Below are positions 51,870 to 62,209 of a stretch of DNA of 64,000 nt, one piece after another. The DNA is from Epilithonimonas tenax DSM 16811 (GTDB taxonomy: Bacteria > Bacteroidota > Bacteroidia > Flavobacteriales > Weeksellaceae), in assembly GCF_000428485.1 (NCBI RefSeq), contig NZ_AUAA01000012.1:1-64000 (forward strand), written 5' to 3'. The translations under genes and the position numbers were made by a program. The notes beneath the pieces are model-generated. The model saw nothing but the letters and a program-made list of their open reading frames with translations. It was not told the origin of the DNA and ran no database searches. Numbering within the stretch: the stretch's first letter is position 1; every line of letters starts with the position of its first letter.

Positions 51870-54386
51870 TTACTTATTCGTATAATATCCAAAATACAGA
51901 CAGCTGCTTTGGAGATTCTTATAGGTGTCGGTTTGTCCGTAGTTGGCTTTCAGCTCAGCAAAAGAGCTTCGGAATTTTTCATTCTTGGTCTTGTTGGCAA
52001 AAAACTCGTTTTGTTTGGATTTTGCTTCATAGTTAGGATCGTCATATTTTACGTTCAGCGGATTGTTGGCTTCCCACTGGTAATATTTACCTTGTTCGGC
52101 ACTCGCCATCTGGAAGAGGATTCTGGCTTGGTTTTCTTTGTCTTTTGATAAGGACAGCGCTTTTTTGTAATACTTGATTGCCAAATCAAAGTTGTCTGGT
52201 TCTACATAACTTCTGCTCGAGAAGTTTTTGTAATACAAATAAAATGGCGACTGCAGCTCGTTCCCAAACTGGAATTTCGGACCATTGCTGTTATCAACAT
52301 CCATTACAAAGATCTCACGGTAATAGCCTAAGAACGAAGTATTGTACAAGAGATTCCCAAGAAGCTGATTGGCCAGTCTGGCTTTGTCATCATTGCCTTT
52401 GCCGGTATTCTCCAGCTGTATCATTGCTTCTGCCAGTTCTACCTTATTCATTTTGTTTTTGATGAATGGGAAGTTAAAAAGTCCTTCTGCTTTCATAGAT
52501 TCCTGAGGCTTGCTTTGGAAACTTTCCCAGACATTGTAACCGAAAACTAACGACGAAATATTATTAAAACCATTATAGACACCATTTTCAAAAGTCATAG
52601 GTTTTTCAACATAAGTCTTGCCATCATCTTTCCAGTCGCCCAACATTCTGGGGATGCCTTTGTAGTTTTTGGCTTTCTGATAGTACTCTTTCGCTTTTTT
52701 GAAATCTGCCAATCGCATAGCCCGGTCACCATAGATGACGTTGAAGAAAGATTCTGGGTCGGTAATGTCTTCCATTTTCTTCACGAGGTAATTTTCAAAA
52801 GCTGTTTTGTTGGCTTTTTTATAGAATTCTTCTACTTTTCTTACGAGATCAGAATTCGGGTTGTACTGCAGGGCAGATAGGCTGTTGTTAACGAGGAATG
52901 ATTTGGCATCCTGCTTTTCCAGGAAGTATCGGTTGGCCAGAATGTCCATCACAAAATCTTTCGTCGAAGGCTGATAAGTCCAGTTTCTATTATCTCCTTT
53001 TTGCTCAAAAACCGAGGCGTACTTTTTCATTAATACATTTTCAAACTCGGGAGTGATCGTAGGTTGGGAAACAATCTCATTCAGCATTTTAAATTTCTCG
53101 ATTTCTGCGAGATATTCTCTATCCGTTGTTTTTATTTGAGATAAAATCTTTTGGCTTTCTTTATAATCCGTGTTTAGGAATTTGATGTAGGCTTCGCAAA
53201 GCTGCCAGAATTCGTCTGCACCTTTTTTGTTTTTGGCAAGAATGATAGTGGTTTCCAGGTCTTTCGCAAAATCTTTGGTTTGCTCTTGGTAATTGTCTGG
53301 TGCATAGAGAGGCAGTCTCTTGTTTCGGAAATGGTCGCATTTTTCGTCATTGCAATAAGGGTTTACCACCAGATAGTTTCTTTCCAACTGATTGATGGCT
53401 CGCACGGTGAGGACTTTCAGGATGTCTGATTCTGTGTTGTTCTCGATCATTTTATTCATTATCGGAACCGGATTGTTGAAGGAGTTGTAGGCTAAGAGAA
53501 AGTACGCCATATTCTTATCTTCCGGTGTTTTGGCCTGTGTGAGGATTTTATTAAAGTCCTTATCTGTTGCCAGAAACATAGAGTTGTAGGCACTTTCTTT
53601 TTTGTTTTTGGTGTTTTTAAAAACCTGGAAAAAGTCCCAATTTGCTTTATCAAAAAGTTTTAGTCCGCGTTCTGCGCCAGCTTTTTGGTCTAGCGCATAA
53701 TAGTACATATGGTTTTTCAGCTTTAGAGGTTCCACATAAGTTTGGAAAGCATCTATGGCCGGCTGGTATTTTCTGGAATAATGGTTGAAGCGAACCAGCT
53801 GATAGGCGTATCTCAGTTTAATATCAGGGTTGGTAGCTGCTTTGTAAAGTGAAATTAGGGCTGCATTTGTTTTGGTGTAATTCAGCTGGGTCGCATTTTT
53901 GTCAGCCGTTTTTTCGTCTCTGTAATAGTAGGCGTCTGTATTTTCAATATAATTAATCCTCATATAAGGTTCCATATATTTGGCTTGGATTAGATAATCC
54001 ACTGCTTCCTGGTATTTCGCATAAAATCCTTTCCCAAGTTTTTGAAAGAGCGGATGTGTGAGTTGTCCTTTCTTTAGGCTGTTCAGATGCTTGATGTCTA
54101 CTTTTGTCACCAATGCATTGGTTTCTTCGTAAGTGAGTTTATTGTCGAAGTATTTCACCCAAGATTCGATGTTTTCATCGGGAATGTTTTTTTCTATCCT
54201 GCCATCGTAATCATAACCGTAGAAATGACTGCTGTAGGTCAGTAGAAAAGGTTCATACGTTTTGTTGTGAATCATTTCTTGAGCAAACAAGTTGAAATAG
54301 TCATAATCCGGATCATACCAGCTACAGGCTTTGGAGCTTTGCTGGAAACCTAAAAATAATGCGGCGGTCAAAAAAAGTTTTTTCAT
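51870..54386 (-). CDS. Large exported helical-repeat (TPR-like) protein
   Basis: 838 aa with a signal peptide (ends SSKAC; the Cys21 could also be a lipidation site). The rest is almost all alpha-helical, with alternating aromatic and charged positions typical of tetratricopeptide-type repeats (e.g. YAYQLVRFNHYSRKYQPAI, DFKKAKEYYQKAKNYK, DLAIKYYKKALSLSKDKE). No enzyme motif. Its ATG overlaps the stop of the upstream lipoprotein gene (4 nt), so both are made together. Probably a scaffold at the outer membrane; function unknown. Confidence 0.82.
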   Translation of the reverse strand: MKKLFLTAALFLGFQQSSKACSWYDPDYDYFNLFAQEMIHNKTYEPFLLTYSSHFYGYDYDGRIEKNIPDENIESWVKYFDNKLTYEETNALVTKVDIKHLNSLKKGQLTHPLFQKLGKGFYAKYQEAVDYLIQAKYMEPYMRINYIENTDAYYYRDEKTADKNATQLNYTKTNAALISLYKAATNPDIKLRYAYQLVRFNHYSRKYQPAIDAFQTYVEPLKLKNHMYYYALDQKAGAERGLKLFDKANWDFFQVFKNTKNKKESAYNSMFLATDKDFNKILTQAKTPEDKNMAYFLLAYNSFNNPVPIMNKMIENNTESDILKVLTVRAINQLERNYLVVNPYCNDEKCDHFRNKRLPLYAPDNYQEQTKDFAKDLETTIILAKNKKGADEFWQLCEAYIKFLNTDYKESQKILSQIKTTDREYLAEIEKFKMLNEIVSQPTITPEFENVLMKKYASVFEQKGDNRNWTYQPSTKDFVMDILANRYFLEKQDAKSFLVNNSLSALQYNPNSDLVRKVEEFYKKANKTAFENYLVKKMEDITDPESFFNVIYGDRAMRLADFKKAKEYYQKAKNYKGIPRMLGDWKDDGKTYVEKPMTFENGVYNGFNNISSLVFGYNVWESFQSKPQESMKAEGLFNFPFIKNKMNKVELAEAMIQLENTGKGNDDKARLANQLLGNLLYNTSFLGYYREIFVMDVDNSNGPKFQFGNELQSPFYLYYKNFSSRSYVEPDNFDLAIKYYKKALSLSKDKENQARILFQMASAEQGKYYQWEANNPLNVKYDDPNYEAKSKQNEFFANKTKNEKFRSSFAELKANYGQTDTYKNLQSSCLYFGYYTNK

Positions 54387-55372
54387 TGTAAAAGTGTTTT
54401 GTAGTTTTTTGTAAATCTATCGTCCAAATGATAATATATAAGGATCGGCTTGTAATCTAATTTTTCGTTGATGAATTTAATACTTTCCACGAGATCTTCT
54501 TCAGGGATTTCCTCGATTTTTATTTTAAAACCTTTGTTAAGATACTGCGAGTGATAGAAATCGTCCTTCAGAACTTCAAACGTATTATAGTTGATTGTCT
54601 TAAAGTTTTTATTCTGCCTCAATTCTTCTGCCGTTAATGCATTGATCAGTTTTCTCTTCCCCACGTGATTGGTCACGATTCCCCAAGAATAGATTGGCAG
54701 CGCCACGTCTAGTTTTACAGGATAAGTATCTAATTGTTTCAAATAGGATTTCATAGTCTTCACATCCAGGATTGAATTCTTATTCTGATTTTCCAATGGG
54801 GAAAAAGTGGCATAACACATCAGGTACATCTTCTCAACGGGTGGAACTCCCGTCTGTGATCTATCTTTTACTTGATGAAGCCGTAACGTGCAGGTGATAT
54901 TTTTCTTCGAAATCTTTTTGAGTAGGATCAGAAATCTGAAATAATCGTCTTTTGTAGAAGCTGTCCAGTCACTGTCAATTTGGATTTCATTTTCAAGATT
55001 GAGTTTGTGATTTGATTGGATTCTATTGATATGATTATTGATCTGAGTTGCCAAAAATTTGATCTCATTAGGTTTAATACCAATCCAGGTTTCATTGGTG
55101 ATGAAAATGACTGGGACGATCTGTTTGTCAACAGAAAAATTGTTATCAATAGAAATTACACCGACTTCCAGAAATTGATTGTTCTGTTTTACAATATCAA
55201 AAAATCGAGTGTAAAGATTGGGAACTTTGCTTTTAACTAGAGTCTGCTGTTCGTTTTTATTTAAATTTAATTTTGACCGCCAAAAGTAAAAACCAAAGTC
55301 ATTGTCAATGTCGTTTTTAGAGCAGCTGTTGCATATTAAAATACAAACCAGGAGCTTCAAAAGTCGTTTCAT
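54383..55372 (-). CDS. Hypothetical lipoprotein, operon partner of the helical-repeat protein
   Basis: 329 aa with a lipobox CNSC (Cys17). The body alternates predicted helices and strands in a regular order (GVISIDNN, VIFITNETW, NEIKFLATQINNHINRIQ, LDVALPIYSWGIV), which would fit a TIM-barrel-like fold, but no family was recognised. ATGA overlap with the downstream gene shows translational coupling. Function unknown; the pair is likely surface-associated. Confidence 0.78.
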   Translation of the reverse strand: MKRLLKLLVCILICNSCSKNDIDNDFGFYFWRSKLNLNKNEQQTLVKSKVPNLYTRFFDIVKQNNQFLEVGVISIDNNFSVDKQIVPVIFITNETWIGIKPNEIKFLATQINNHINRIQSNHKLNLENEIQIDSDWTASTKDDYFRFLILLKKISKKNITCTLRLHQVKDRSQTGVPPVEKMYLMCYATFSPLENQNKNSILDVKTMKSYLKQLDTYPVKLDVALPIYSWGIVTNHVGKRKLINALTAEELRQNKNFKTINYNTFEVLKDDFYHSQYLNKGFKIKIEEIPEEDLVESIKFINEKLDYKPILIYYHLDDRFTKNYKTLLQ

Positions 55373-55476
55373 AGAAATGTGTTATTAAGGATTTATAATA
55401 TTAAGGATTTAAATAACAACGGAAAAATAATTTTCAGAAAATAAAATCCAATCTTCGATCAGCTGAAAATGTAAAT

Positions 55477-55827
55477 TTGAATAAAAAATTGAGTCATAAA
55501 AAGTGGTTTGGAAGATTCGGAAATACTGCTACTTTACCAAGTGAGCTTCCTCATCTCAGGAGTTTTATTAATTGTTATGCTGTGGGCGATCACTGTTTTG
55601 GTTTTTTCTACTATTCGGAAACCTTACGGGTTGTGATTAATGCCTGTTGTTATCATTACTATTTTGATTGTTTCTGCATCCAAAAGTCTCAGAACATAGA
55701 TGGGAATGCGGTTGAGCTGAAGTTTAATGAGTTGATCAAAGTGAGGAAACAGACTTGCTAGCAGACAGTGGATATAGATGCTTTTATGGAGAAGGAGATG
55801 GGCCAACTTTATCAATATATTGTTTAG
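55477..55827 (+). pseudogene. Decayed low-affinity iron permease family gene
   Basis: The frame YSETLRVVIN, then FCIQKSQNIDGNAVELKFNELI, matches the conserved part of the low-affinity iron permease family (PF04120; typical YSxTWQLVIN ... FLIQxxQNxDxxAxxLKLxELI). The membrane segment before it (FLISGVLLIVMLWAITVLVF) is readable only in another frame, so a frameshift separates them. After an in-frame TAG at 55759-55761 the same frame goes on (VDIDAFMEKEMGQLYQYIV) to a TAG at 55827. Start region unclear. Not functional as written. Confidence 0.72.
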
Positions 55828-56042
55828 GGCGCAGAATTGTTCAAGAGGGTGAAGATAGGCACAAGTGTTATTTTCTGCAGTCTGCAGTACACAACGCCGA
55901 AATAAGTATCAGGAAAAAAATGAACAATTATAAATCTGCAAATTATATTTTATTTTTAAAAGGAATAATTTCCCAAAATCACGTAACTCACAAATTATCA
56001 AATAATTTCCGAATATTTATTTGTCAATATAAAAAATATTCT

Positions 56043-56050
56043 TACATTTG
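56043..56050 (+). promoter_or_regulatory. -7 promoter element (TACATTTG) of the S10/spc ribosomal operon
   Basis: Matches TAnnTTTG with TTG at 56021-56023 (19-nt spacing). The transcript would start near 56057, about 90 nt before rplC. Confidence 0.68.
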
Positions 56051-56055
56051 CACAC

Positions 56056-56117
56056 TCATTTTAGGGAAAGAGTATGCCTATTTCAGACATAGAATATGAC
56101 GAACAGCGCTAAAATGA
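56056..56117 (+). promoter_or_regulatory. Predicted structured leader of the rplC operon
   Basis: TCATTTTAG (56056-56064) and CTAAAATGA (56109-56117) are perfectly complementary, enclosing 44 nt. The left arm sits exactly at the expected transcript start. In other bacteria the S10-operon leader is bound by L4 for autoregulation; the same use here is inference. Confidence 0.4.
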
Positions 56118-56147
56118 AAGTTTTAATATAATAGATATATATAAATA

Positions 56148-56774
56148 ATGTCAGGTATTATTGGAAAAAAAATCGGGATGACATCTCTGTTTGACGAGAA
56201 CGGCAAAAACATGCCTTGTACCGTTATTCAAGCAGGTCCATGCTCGGTTTTACAGGTCAGAACCATTGAAAAGGACGGTTATAAAGCTGTTCAGTTAGGT
56301 TTCGATGACAAGAGTGAGAAGAACGTTGGTAAAGCGTTAGCTGGCCACTTTAAGAAGGCTGGTTCAACTCCTAAAGCTAAGTTGGTAGAATTCTATAGAG
56401 AATTCGTAGACCAAGTAACAGTAGGAGTAGATGTAACTGTGAAATTATTCGGCGAAGGAGAATTCGTAGATGTAACAGGTACTTCTAAAGGTAAAGGTTT
56501 CCAAGGTGTTGTTAAAAGACACGGATTTGGAGGTGTAATGCAGGCTACTCACGGACAGCACAACAGACTTAGAGCTCCAGGTTCTATCGGTGCGGGTTCG
56601 GATCCATCTAGAGTATTCAAGGGGATGAGAATGGCAGGTAGAATGGGAGGTAAGCAGGTGACTGTTCAAAACCTTCAGGTGTTAAAAGTAGATGAGGAAC
56701 AAAATCTTTTAGTAGTAAAAGGTGCTATTCCGGGAGCGAAAAATTCTTATGTAATTATCAGAAAATGGAACTAG
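56148..56774 (+). CDS. rplC: 50S ribosomal protein L3
   Basis: Large-subunit assembly protein, 208 aa. Start [20 protein letters not shown] and the loop near the peptidyl transferase centre ([30 protein letters not shown]) are conserved. First gene after the interruption; overlaps rplD by 10 nt. Confidence 0.99.
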   Translation: MSGIIGKKIGMTSLFDENGKNMPCTVIQAGPCSVLQVRTIEKDGYKAVQLGFDDKSEKNVGKALAGHFKKAGSTPKAKLVEFYREFVDQVTVGVDVTVKLFGEGEFVDVTGTSKGKGFQGVVKRHGFGGVMQATHGQHNRLRAPGSIGAGSDPSRVFKGMRMAGRMGGKQVTVQNLQVLKVDEEQNLLVVKGAIPGAKNSYVIIRKWN

Positions 56775-57394
56775 TAGTATTAAATACATCAGGAAAAGAA
56801 ACCGGAAGAAAAGTAACTCTTGACGAAACAGTTTTCGGAATTGAGCCAAATCAGCACGCGGTTTACTTAGAAGTGAAACAATATCTTGCTGCTCAGCGTC
56901 AAGGTACTCATAAATCAAAAGAAAGAAGCGAAATCACAGGTTCTACCAGAAAGCTTAAGAAGCAAAAAGGTTCTGGATCTGCTAGATATGGTGATATCAA
57001 GTCGCCAACTTTCAAAGGTGGAGCTAGAGTTTTTGGTCCAAAACCAAGAGACTACCGTTTCAAATTGAACAAATCTTTGAAAAGATTAGCTAAAAAATCT
57101 GTACTTTCTCAAAAATTGAAAGATAACAGCGTTAGAGTATTGGAGAATTTCAGTTTTGATGCACCTAGGACAAAAGAATTCATCACATTGTTGGATGCTT
57201 TGACTCTTACAGGTAAAAAATCATTATTCGTACTTCCTGAGTCTAACAAGAATGTATATTTATCTTCAAGAAACTTACCTAAAACGAAAGTGTTGAATTA
57301 TAACGAGATTTCTTCTTATGATTTGATCAACGCAGGTGAGATTATCTTCTTGGAAGATGCAGTAGAAAAATTTCAGGAAAACTTAAAGAAATAA
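56765..57394 (+). CDS. rplD: 50S ribosomal protein L4
   Basis: 209 aa, lines the exit tunnel. The tunnel loop is seen in [21 protein letters not shown]4 is the autoregulator of the S10 operon in enterobacteria. Starts within the end of rplC. Confidence 0.99.
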   Translation: MELVVLNTSGKETGRKVTLDETVFGIEPNQHAVYLEVKQYLAAQRQGTHKSKERSEITGSTRKLKKQKGSGSARYGDIKSPTFKGGARVFGPKPRDYRFKLNKSLKRLAKKSVLSQKLKDNSVRVLENFSFDAPRTKEFITLLDALTLTGKKSLFVLPESNKNVYLSSRNLPKTKVLNYNEISSYDLINAGEIIFLEDAVEKFQENLKK

Positions 57395-57397
57395 ATC

Positions 57398-57688
57398 ATG
57401 TCACTTATTATTAAACCAATCATTTCAGAAAAAGCAAACTATCTTACAGAGTTGAGAGGTGCTTATTCTTTCTTAGTTGCTCCAAAAGCAAATAAGATCC
57501 AGATCAAAGGTGCAATAGAAGCACACTATGGTGTAAAAGTAGCAGACGTTAGAACGATGATTTATGCGCCTAAAGTTTCTACTAAAAACACTAAACAAGG
57601 ACTTCAAGTTGGGAAAACCAATAAATTGAAAAAAGCTGTTGTAACATTAGCGGCTGGAGAAGTTATTGATATTTTCGCAACTAATTAA
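57398..57688 (+). CDS. rplW: 50S ribosomal protein L23
   Basis: 96 aa, located at the tunnel exit as docking site for trigger factor and SRP. Typical start IIKPIISEKA and the segment VKVADVRTMIYAPK. Starts 3 nt after rplD. Confidence 0.98.
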   Translation: MSLIIKPIISEKANYLTELRGAYSFLVAPKANKIQIKGAIEAHYGVKVADVRTMIYAPKVSTKNTKQGLQVGKTNKLKKAVVTLAAGEVIDIFATN

Positions 57689-57708
57689 TTAATTTATAAA
57701 TAAGAGTA

Positions 57709-58530
57709 ATGTCTGTTAGAAAATTAAAACCTATCACCCCGGGACAGAGATTCAGAGTTGTAAACAACTTTGAGGAAATTACTACCAACAAACCAGAGAA
57801 ATCTCTAACTGTTGGTATTAGTAAGTCAGGTGGACGTAACCAAACTGGTAAAATGACCATGCGTTACACCGGCGGTGGACACAAAAAGAAATACAGAATT
57901 ATCGACTTCAAAAGAAACAAACATGATGTTGAAGCAACGGTAAAAACTGTAGAATATGATCCAAATAGAACTGCTTTCATCGCTTTGGTGGAGTATGCAG
58001 ACGGAGAGAAAAGATATATCATCGCTCCAAACGGAATCAAAGTAGATCAAAAAATCATCTCAGGAGAAAACGTAGAACCTAACGTAGGTAATGCGATGAA
58101 ACTGAAAAGTATTCCTCTGGGAACTGTGATTTCTTGTATCGAACTGAAACCAGGACAAGGTGCTACTCTTGCTAGAAGTGCTGGATCATCCGCTCAATTA
58201 ACTTCAAGAGACGGTAAATACGCCATCGTTAAATTGCCTTCAGGAGAATCAAGAATGATCCTTACTGAGTGTTATGCAATGGTTGGATCTGTTTCTAACT
58301 CAGACCATCAGTTGACTGTATCAGGTAAGGCTGGTAGAAGCAGATGGTTAGGAAGAAGACCTAGAACAAGACCAGTAGTAATGAACCCTGTAGATCACCC
58401 AATGGGAGGTGGTGAAGGACGTTCTTCTGGAGGTCACCCAAGATCTAGAAACGGTATGCCAGCTAAAGGTTACAAAACTAGAAAGAAAAACAAAGCGTCT
58501 AACCGTCATATCATATCTAAACGTAAATAA
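57709..58530 (+). CDS. rplB: 50S ribosomal protein L2
   Basis: 273 aa, needed for subunit joining and peptidyl transferase. Shows the conserved [27 protein letters not shown] and the C-terminal [18 protein letters not shown] with its essential histidine. Confidence 0.99.
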   Translation: MSVRKLKPITPGQRFRVVNNFEEITTNKPEKSLTVGISKSGGRNQTGKMTMRYTGGGHKKKYRIIDFKRNKHDVEATVKTVEYDPNRTAFIALVEYADGEKRYIIAPNGIKVDQKIISGENVEPNVGNAMKLKSIPLGTVISCIELKPGQGATLARSAGSSAQLTSRDGKYAIVKLPSGESRMILTECYAMVGSVSNSDHQLTVSGKAGRSRWLGRRPRTRPVVMNPVDHPMGGGEGRSSGGHPRSRNGMPAKGYKTRKKNKASNRHIISKRK

Positions 58531-58532
58531 TT

Positions 58533-58811
58533 ATGGCAAGATCACTTAAAAAAGGACCATTTATTCATCATACTTTAGATAAAAAGGTTCAGGCAAATAT
58601 AGAGTCTAATAAAAAGACTGTAATCAAAACTTGGTCTAGAGCGTCTATGATCTCTCCAGACTTCGTAGGTCAGACTATCGCAGTACACAACGGGAAATCC
58701 TTTATCCCAGTTTATGTTACAGAAAACATGGTAGGACACAAGCTAGGCGAATTTTCTCCGACAAGATCTTTCAGAGGTCACGGTGGTAACAAAAATAAAG
58801 GAGGTAGATAA
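58533..58811 (+). CDS. rpsS: 30S ribosomal protein S19
   Basis: 92 aa, head of the small subunit. [10 protein letters not shown] start and [14 protein letters not shown] near the end are diagnostic. 2 nt after rplB. Confidence 0.99.
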   Translation: MARSLKKGPFIHHTLDKKVQANIESNKKTVIKTWSRASMISPDFVGQTIAVHNGKSFIPVYVTENMVGHKLGEFSPTRSFRGHGGNKNKGGR

Positions 58812-58813
58812 TC

Positions 58814-59209
58814 ATGGGATCAAGAAAAAGAGAAAGTGCATTAGCACGTAAAATAGCAAACCAAGATGTGGCAAAAGCGTTACACAACGACTGCCCGTCT
58901 TCTCCAAGAAAAATGAGATTAGTTGCTGATATCATTAGAGGAGTAGAGGTAGAAAAAGCTTTGTCTATTCTAAAATATTCTAAGAAAGGTGCTTCTGAGA
59001 AATTGGAAAAAGTATTACTTTCTGCAATTGCAAACTGGCAGTTAAAAAACGAAGGCGCAGACATAGAGGAAGCTAACCTTATCGTAAAAGAAATATTTGT
59101 GGATAGCGCAAGACAATTGAAGAGACTAAGACCAGCACCACAAGGTAGAGGTTACAGAATCAGAAAGAGATCTAACCACATTACATTAATCTTAGGTACT
59201 AAAAATTAA
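58814..59209 (+). CDS. rplV: 50S ribosomal protein L22
   Basis: 131 aa, tunnel protein. Conserved parts: [14 protein letters not shown] and the beta hairpin [21 protein letters not shown]. Slightly long at the N-terminus ([13 protein letters not shown]). Confidence 0.99.
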   Translation: MGSRKRESALARKIANQDVAKALHNDCPSSPRKMRLVADIIRGVEVEKALSILKYSKKGASEKLEKVLLSAIANWQLKNEGADIEEANLIVKEIFVDSARQLKRLRPAPQGRGYRIRKRSNHITLILGTKN

Positions 59210-59217
59210 TTCAAGGT

Positions 59218-59970
59218 ATGGGACAGAAGACAAATCCAATCGGTAACAGATTAGGTATCATCAGAGGATGGGATTCTAACTGGTTTGGTGGTAAAAACTA
59301 CGGTGACAGAATCGCTGAAGATTACAAAATCAGAAGATACCTTGAAGCAAGATTAGCTAAAGGTGGTATTTCAAAAATATATATTGAGAGAACACTTAAA
59401 TTAGTAACTGTAACTATCACAACTGCTAGACCGGGATTGATCATCGGAAAAGGAGGACAAGAAGTTGACAAACTAAAAGAAGAGTTGAAAAAATTGACTG
59501 GAAAAGATATCCAAATCAATATCTTCGAGATCAAAAGACCTGAGCTAGATGCAGTACTTGTTGCTGACAGCATAGCTAAGCAAATTGAAAACCGTATCTC
59601 TTACAGAAGAGCTGTGAAAATGGCAATCGCTTCTACAATGAGAATGGGTGCTGAAGGTATCAAAGTTCAAATATCTGGAAGACTAAACGGCGCTGAAATG
59701 GCACGTTCTGAAAACTTCAAAGACGGAAGAATTCCTTTGTCTACTTTTCGTGCAGATATCGATTATCACATCGGTGAAGCATTGACTCAGTATGGTAAAC
59801 TAGGCGTAAAAGTTTGGATTATGAAAGGAGAAGTGTACGGTAAAAGAGACCTGACTCCACTTGTAGGACAACAGAAAAAAGCTCCATCTGGAGGACGTAA
59901 TGACAGAAATGACAGAGGCGGAGACAGAGACAACAGAGGAGGCGACAGAAAACCAAGAAGAAATAATTAA
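59218..59970 (+). CDS. rpsC: 30S ribosomal protein S3
   Basis: 250 aa with the KH domain ([14 protein letters not shown]) and the C-terminal domain ([13 protein letters not shown]). The last about 25 residues are a low-complexity Arg/Asp/Gly/Asn tail (repeats of RNDR and RGGDR). A 76-nt AT-rich spacer with AAAATCTAAA repeats follows before rplP, longer than other gaps in the operon. Confidence 0.99.
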   Translation: MGQKTNPIGNRLGIIRGWDSNWFGGKNYGDRIAEDYKIRRYLEARLAKGGISKIYIERTLKLVTVTITTARPGLIIGKGGQEVDKLKEELKKLTGKDIQINIFEIKRPELDAVLVADSIAKQIENRISYRRAVKMAIASTMRMGAEGIKVQISGRLNGAEMARSENFKDGRIPLSTFRADIDYHIGEALTQYGKLGVKVWIMKGEVYGKRDLTPLVGQQKKAPSGGRNDRNDRGGDRDNRGGDRKPRRNN

Positions 59971-60046
59971 TAAAATTTTAGAGGCCAGTTTTTAAATGAC
60001 CGTTACTTTTTTAAAATCTAAATTCTAAAATCTAAAATTTAAAATT

Positions 60047-60472
60047 ATGTTACAACCAAAAAGAACCAAATTCCGTAGAGTTCACAAGATGAAGATGAAG
60101 GGGATTGCCCAAAGAGGGAATCAACTCGCTTACGGAACTTTCGGGATCAAAGCTACTGAAGGAGCTTGGATTACTGCAAGACAAATTGAAGCAGCTCGTA
60201 TCGCTGCGACAAGATATATGAAAAGAGAGGGTCAGTTATGGATCAAAATATTCCCAGACAAGCCTATTACTAAAAAACCAGCCGAAGTAAGGATGGGTAA
60301 AGGTAAAGGTGCTGTAGAATATTGGGTAGCCGTAGTGAAACCTGGTAAAATTATGTTCGAAGTTGGAGGTGTACCTTACGAAGTAGCAAAAGAAGCGCTT
60401 AGACTTGCTGCTCAAAAGCTACCAATCGTTACCAAGTTCGTAGTTGCTAATGATTTTGTTAAACCTCTATAA
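60047..60472 (+). CDS. rplP: 50S ribosomal protein L16
   Basis: 141 aa, near the A site and peptidyl transferase centre. [19 protein letters not shown] start, [13 protein letters not shown] and [13 protein letters not shown] are conserved. Confidence 0.99.
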   Translation: MLQPKRTKFRRVHKMKMKGIAQRGNQLAYGTFGIKATEGAWITARQIEAARIAATRYMKREGQLWIKIFPDKPITKKPAEVRMGKGKGAVEYWVAVVKPGKIMFEVGGVPYEVAKEALRLAAQKLPIVTKFVVANDFVKPL

Positions 60473-60483
60473 TCTCTATTAAA

Positions 60484-60669
60484 ATGAAAAACGCTGACAT
60501 CAAAAATTTAAGCAAAGAGGATTTACAAAACCAATTGGCTGAAGCTAAAGCTAACTACGCAAAAACGAAGATAGCTCATAAAATCAGTCCACTTGAAAAT
60601 CCAATCTTAATCAGAGATTTGAGAAAATCAATCGCAAGACTTAACACAGAGTTAACTAACAAACAATAA
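60484..60669 (+). CDS. rpmC: 50S ribosomal protein L29
   Basis: 61 aa, two-helix protein at the tunnel exit (IKNLSKEDLQNQLAEAKA; NPILIRDLRKSIARLNTEL). Normal operon position between L16 and S17. Confidence 0.97.
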   Translation: MKNADIKNLSKEDLQNQLAEAKANYAKTKIAHKISPLENPILIRDLRKSIARLNTELTNKQ

Positions 60670-60681
60670 TTCCTTTTTACA

Positions 60682-60936
60682 ATGGACAGAAATTTAAGAA
60701 AAGAAAGAATCGGAATAGTTTCCAGCAATAAAATGGAGAAGACTATTGTTGTTAGTGAAACTACGAGAGTAAAGCATCCAATGTACGGTAAATTCGTTTT
60801 GAAAACGAAAAAATACACTGCACACGATGAGAACAACGAGTGCACAGAGGGCGATACAGTTTTAATTACTGAAACTAGACCTTTGAGTAAAAGCAAAAGA
60901 TGGAGATTAGTAAGAATCATAGAAAAAGCTAAATAA
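60682..60936 (+). CDS. rpsQ: 30S ribosomal protein S17
   Basis: 84 aa. [19 protein letters not shown] start and [18 protein letters not shown] end are typical. Its stop overlaps the rplN start by 1 nt. Confidence 0.98.
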   Translation: MDRNLRKERIGIVSSNKMEKTIVVSETTRVKHPMYGKFVLKTKKYTAHDENNECTEGDTVLITETRPLSKSKRWRLVRIIEKAK

Positions 60937-61304
60937 TGTTACAAACCGAATCAAGATTAAAAGTTGCTGATAACACAGGTGCTAAAGAAGTACTAGTGAT
61001 CAGAGTTCTAGGTGGTACTAGAAGAAGATATGCTTCTGTTGGTGATAAAATTGTAGTGACTATCAAAGATTCTACACCATCAGGAAACGCAAAAAAAGGT
61101 CAAGTATCTAAAGCGGTAGTAGTAAGAACTAAAAAAGCAGTTAGAAGAAAAGATGGTTCATACATCAAATTTGAAGACAATGCTTGTGTTTTGCTAAACG
61201 CTGGAGGAGAGATGAGAGGAACACGTGTTTTCGGACCGGTTGCCCGTGAGTTGAGAGACAAAGAATATATGAAGGTTATTTCATTAGCTCCTGAAGTACT
61301 TTAA
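60936..61304 (+). CDS. rplN: 50S ribosomal protein L14
   Basis: 122 aa. [18 protein letters not shown] start, [14 protein letters not shown] near the end. Conserved interface protein with L19 and the 30S. Confidence 0.99.
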   Translation: MLQTESRLKVADNTGAKEVLVIRVLGGTRRRYASVGDKIVVTIKDSTPSGNAKKGQVSKAVVVRTKKAVRRKDGSYIKFEDNACVLLNAGGEMRGTRVFGPVARELRDKEYMKVISLAPEVL

Positions 61305-61323
61305 TTTTAAAATTTTAGAAAAA

Positions 61324-61644
61324 ATGACAAAAGTTAAAATAAAAAGAGGAGACAACGTACTGGTAACTACTGGAAAAAATAAAGGTAGCAAAGGTGAAGT
61401 TCTTGAAGTAATCAGAAAAGAAGGTAAAGATCCAAGAGTAATCGTTGCAGGTATCAACATCGTGAAAAAACACGTAAAGCCGTCTGCTTCTAACCCTCAA
61501 GGTGGAATTGTTGAAAAAGAAGCTTCTTTACACATTTCAAATGTAGCACTTGTTGATAAAGACGGGAAAGCTACTAGGACTGGAACCAAAGTAGAAGGAG
61601 ACAAAAAAGTAAGAGTAGCGAAAACTACTGGAGAAACTTTATAA
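61324..61644 (+). CDS. rplX: 50S ribosomal protein L24
   Basis: 106 aa, initiates 50S assembly. KOW motif in KIKRGDNVLVTTGKNKGSKG; INIVKKHVKPS is typical. Confidence 0.99.
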   Translation: MTKVKIKRGDNVLVTTGKNKGSKGEVLEVIRKEGKDPRVIVAGINIVKKHVKPSASNPQGGIVEKEASLHISNVALVDKDGKATRTGTKVEGDKKVRVAKTTGETL

Positions 61645-61656
61645 TTAAAATTTACG

Positions 61657-62208
61657 ATGGAATATATAGTAAGACCAAAACAACAATATAAAGACACAAT
61701 TGTTCCTGCAATGATGGAAGAATTTGGGTACAAATCTGTAATGCAGGTTCCTAAATTATTAAAAATCGTTGTCAGCCAAGGATTGGGTGCAGCTGTTCAA
61801 GATAAAAAAATCGTGGATTATGCTGTAGAAGAATTGACTGCAATCACTGGACAAAAAGCTGTAGGTACTTTATCTAAAAAGGATGAGGCTGCTTTCAAAC
61901 TAAGAAAAGGAATGCCAATCGGAGCTAGAGTAACTCTTAGAGCTGATAAAATGTATGAATTCTTAGACAGATTGACATCTTCTGCACTACCAAGAATTAG
62001 AGATTTTTCTGGTATCAAAGCTGATGGTTTCGACGGAAGAGGTAATTACAACTTAGGAATCACTGAGCAAATTATCTTCCCAGAGATCGTAATTGACAAA
62101 GTGAAAAAAATCCAAGGGATGGACATCACTTTCGTTACAACTGCGAACACTGATAAAGAAGCTAAATCATTATTAACTCACTTCGGTTTACCGTTCAAAA
62201 AGAACTAA
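61657..62208 (+). CDS. rplE: 50S ribosomal protein L5
   Basis: 183 aa, binds 5S rRNA. Signature region [18 protein letters not shown] and [10 protein letters not shown] are seen. Confidence 0.99.
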   Translation: MEYIVRPKQQYKDTIVPAMMEEFGYKSVMQVPKLLKIVVSQGLGAAVQDKKIVDYAVEELTAITGQKAVGTLSKKDEAAFKLRKGMPIGARVTLRADKMYEFLDRLTSSALPRIRDFSGIKADGFDGRGNYNLGITEQIIFPEIVIDKVKKIQGMDITFVTTANTDKEAKSLLTHFGLPFKKN

Positions 62209-62209
62209 G

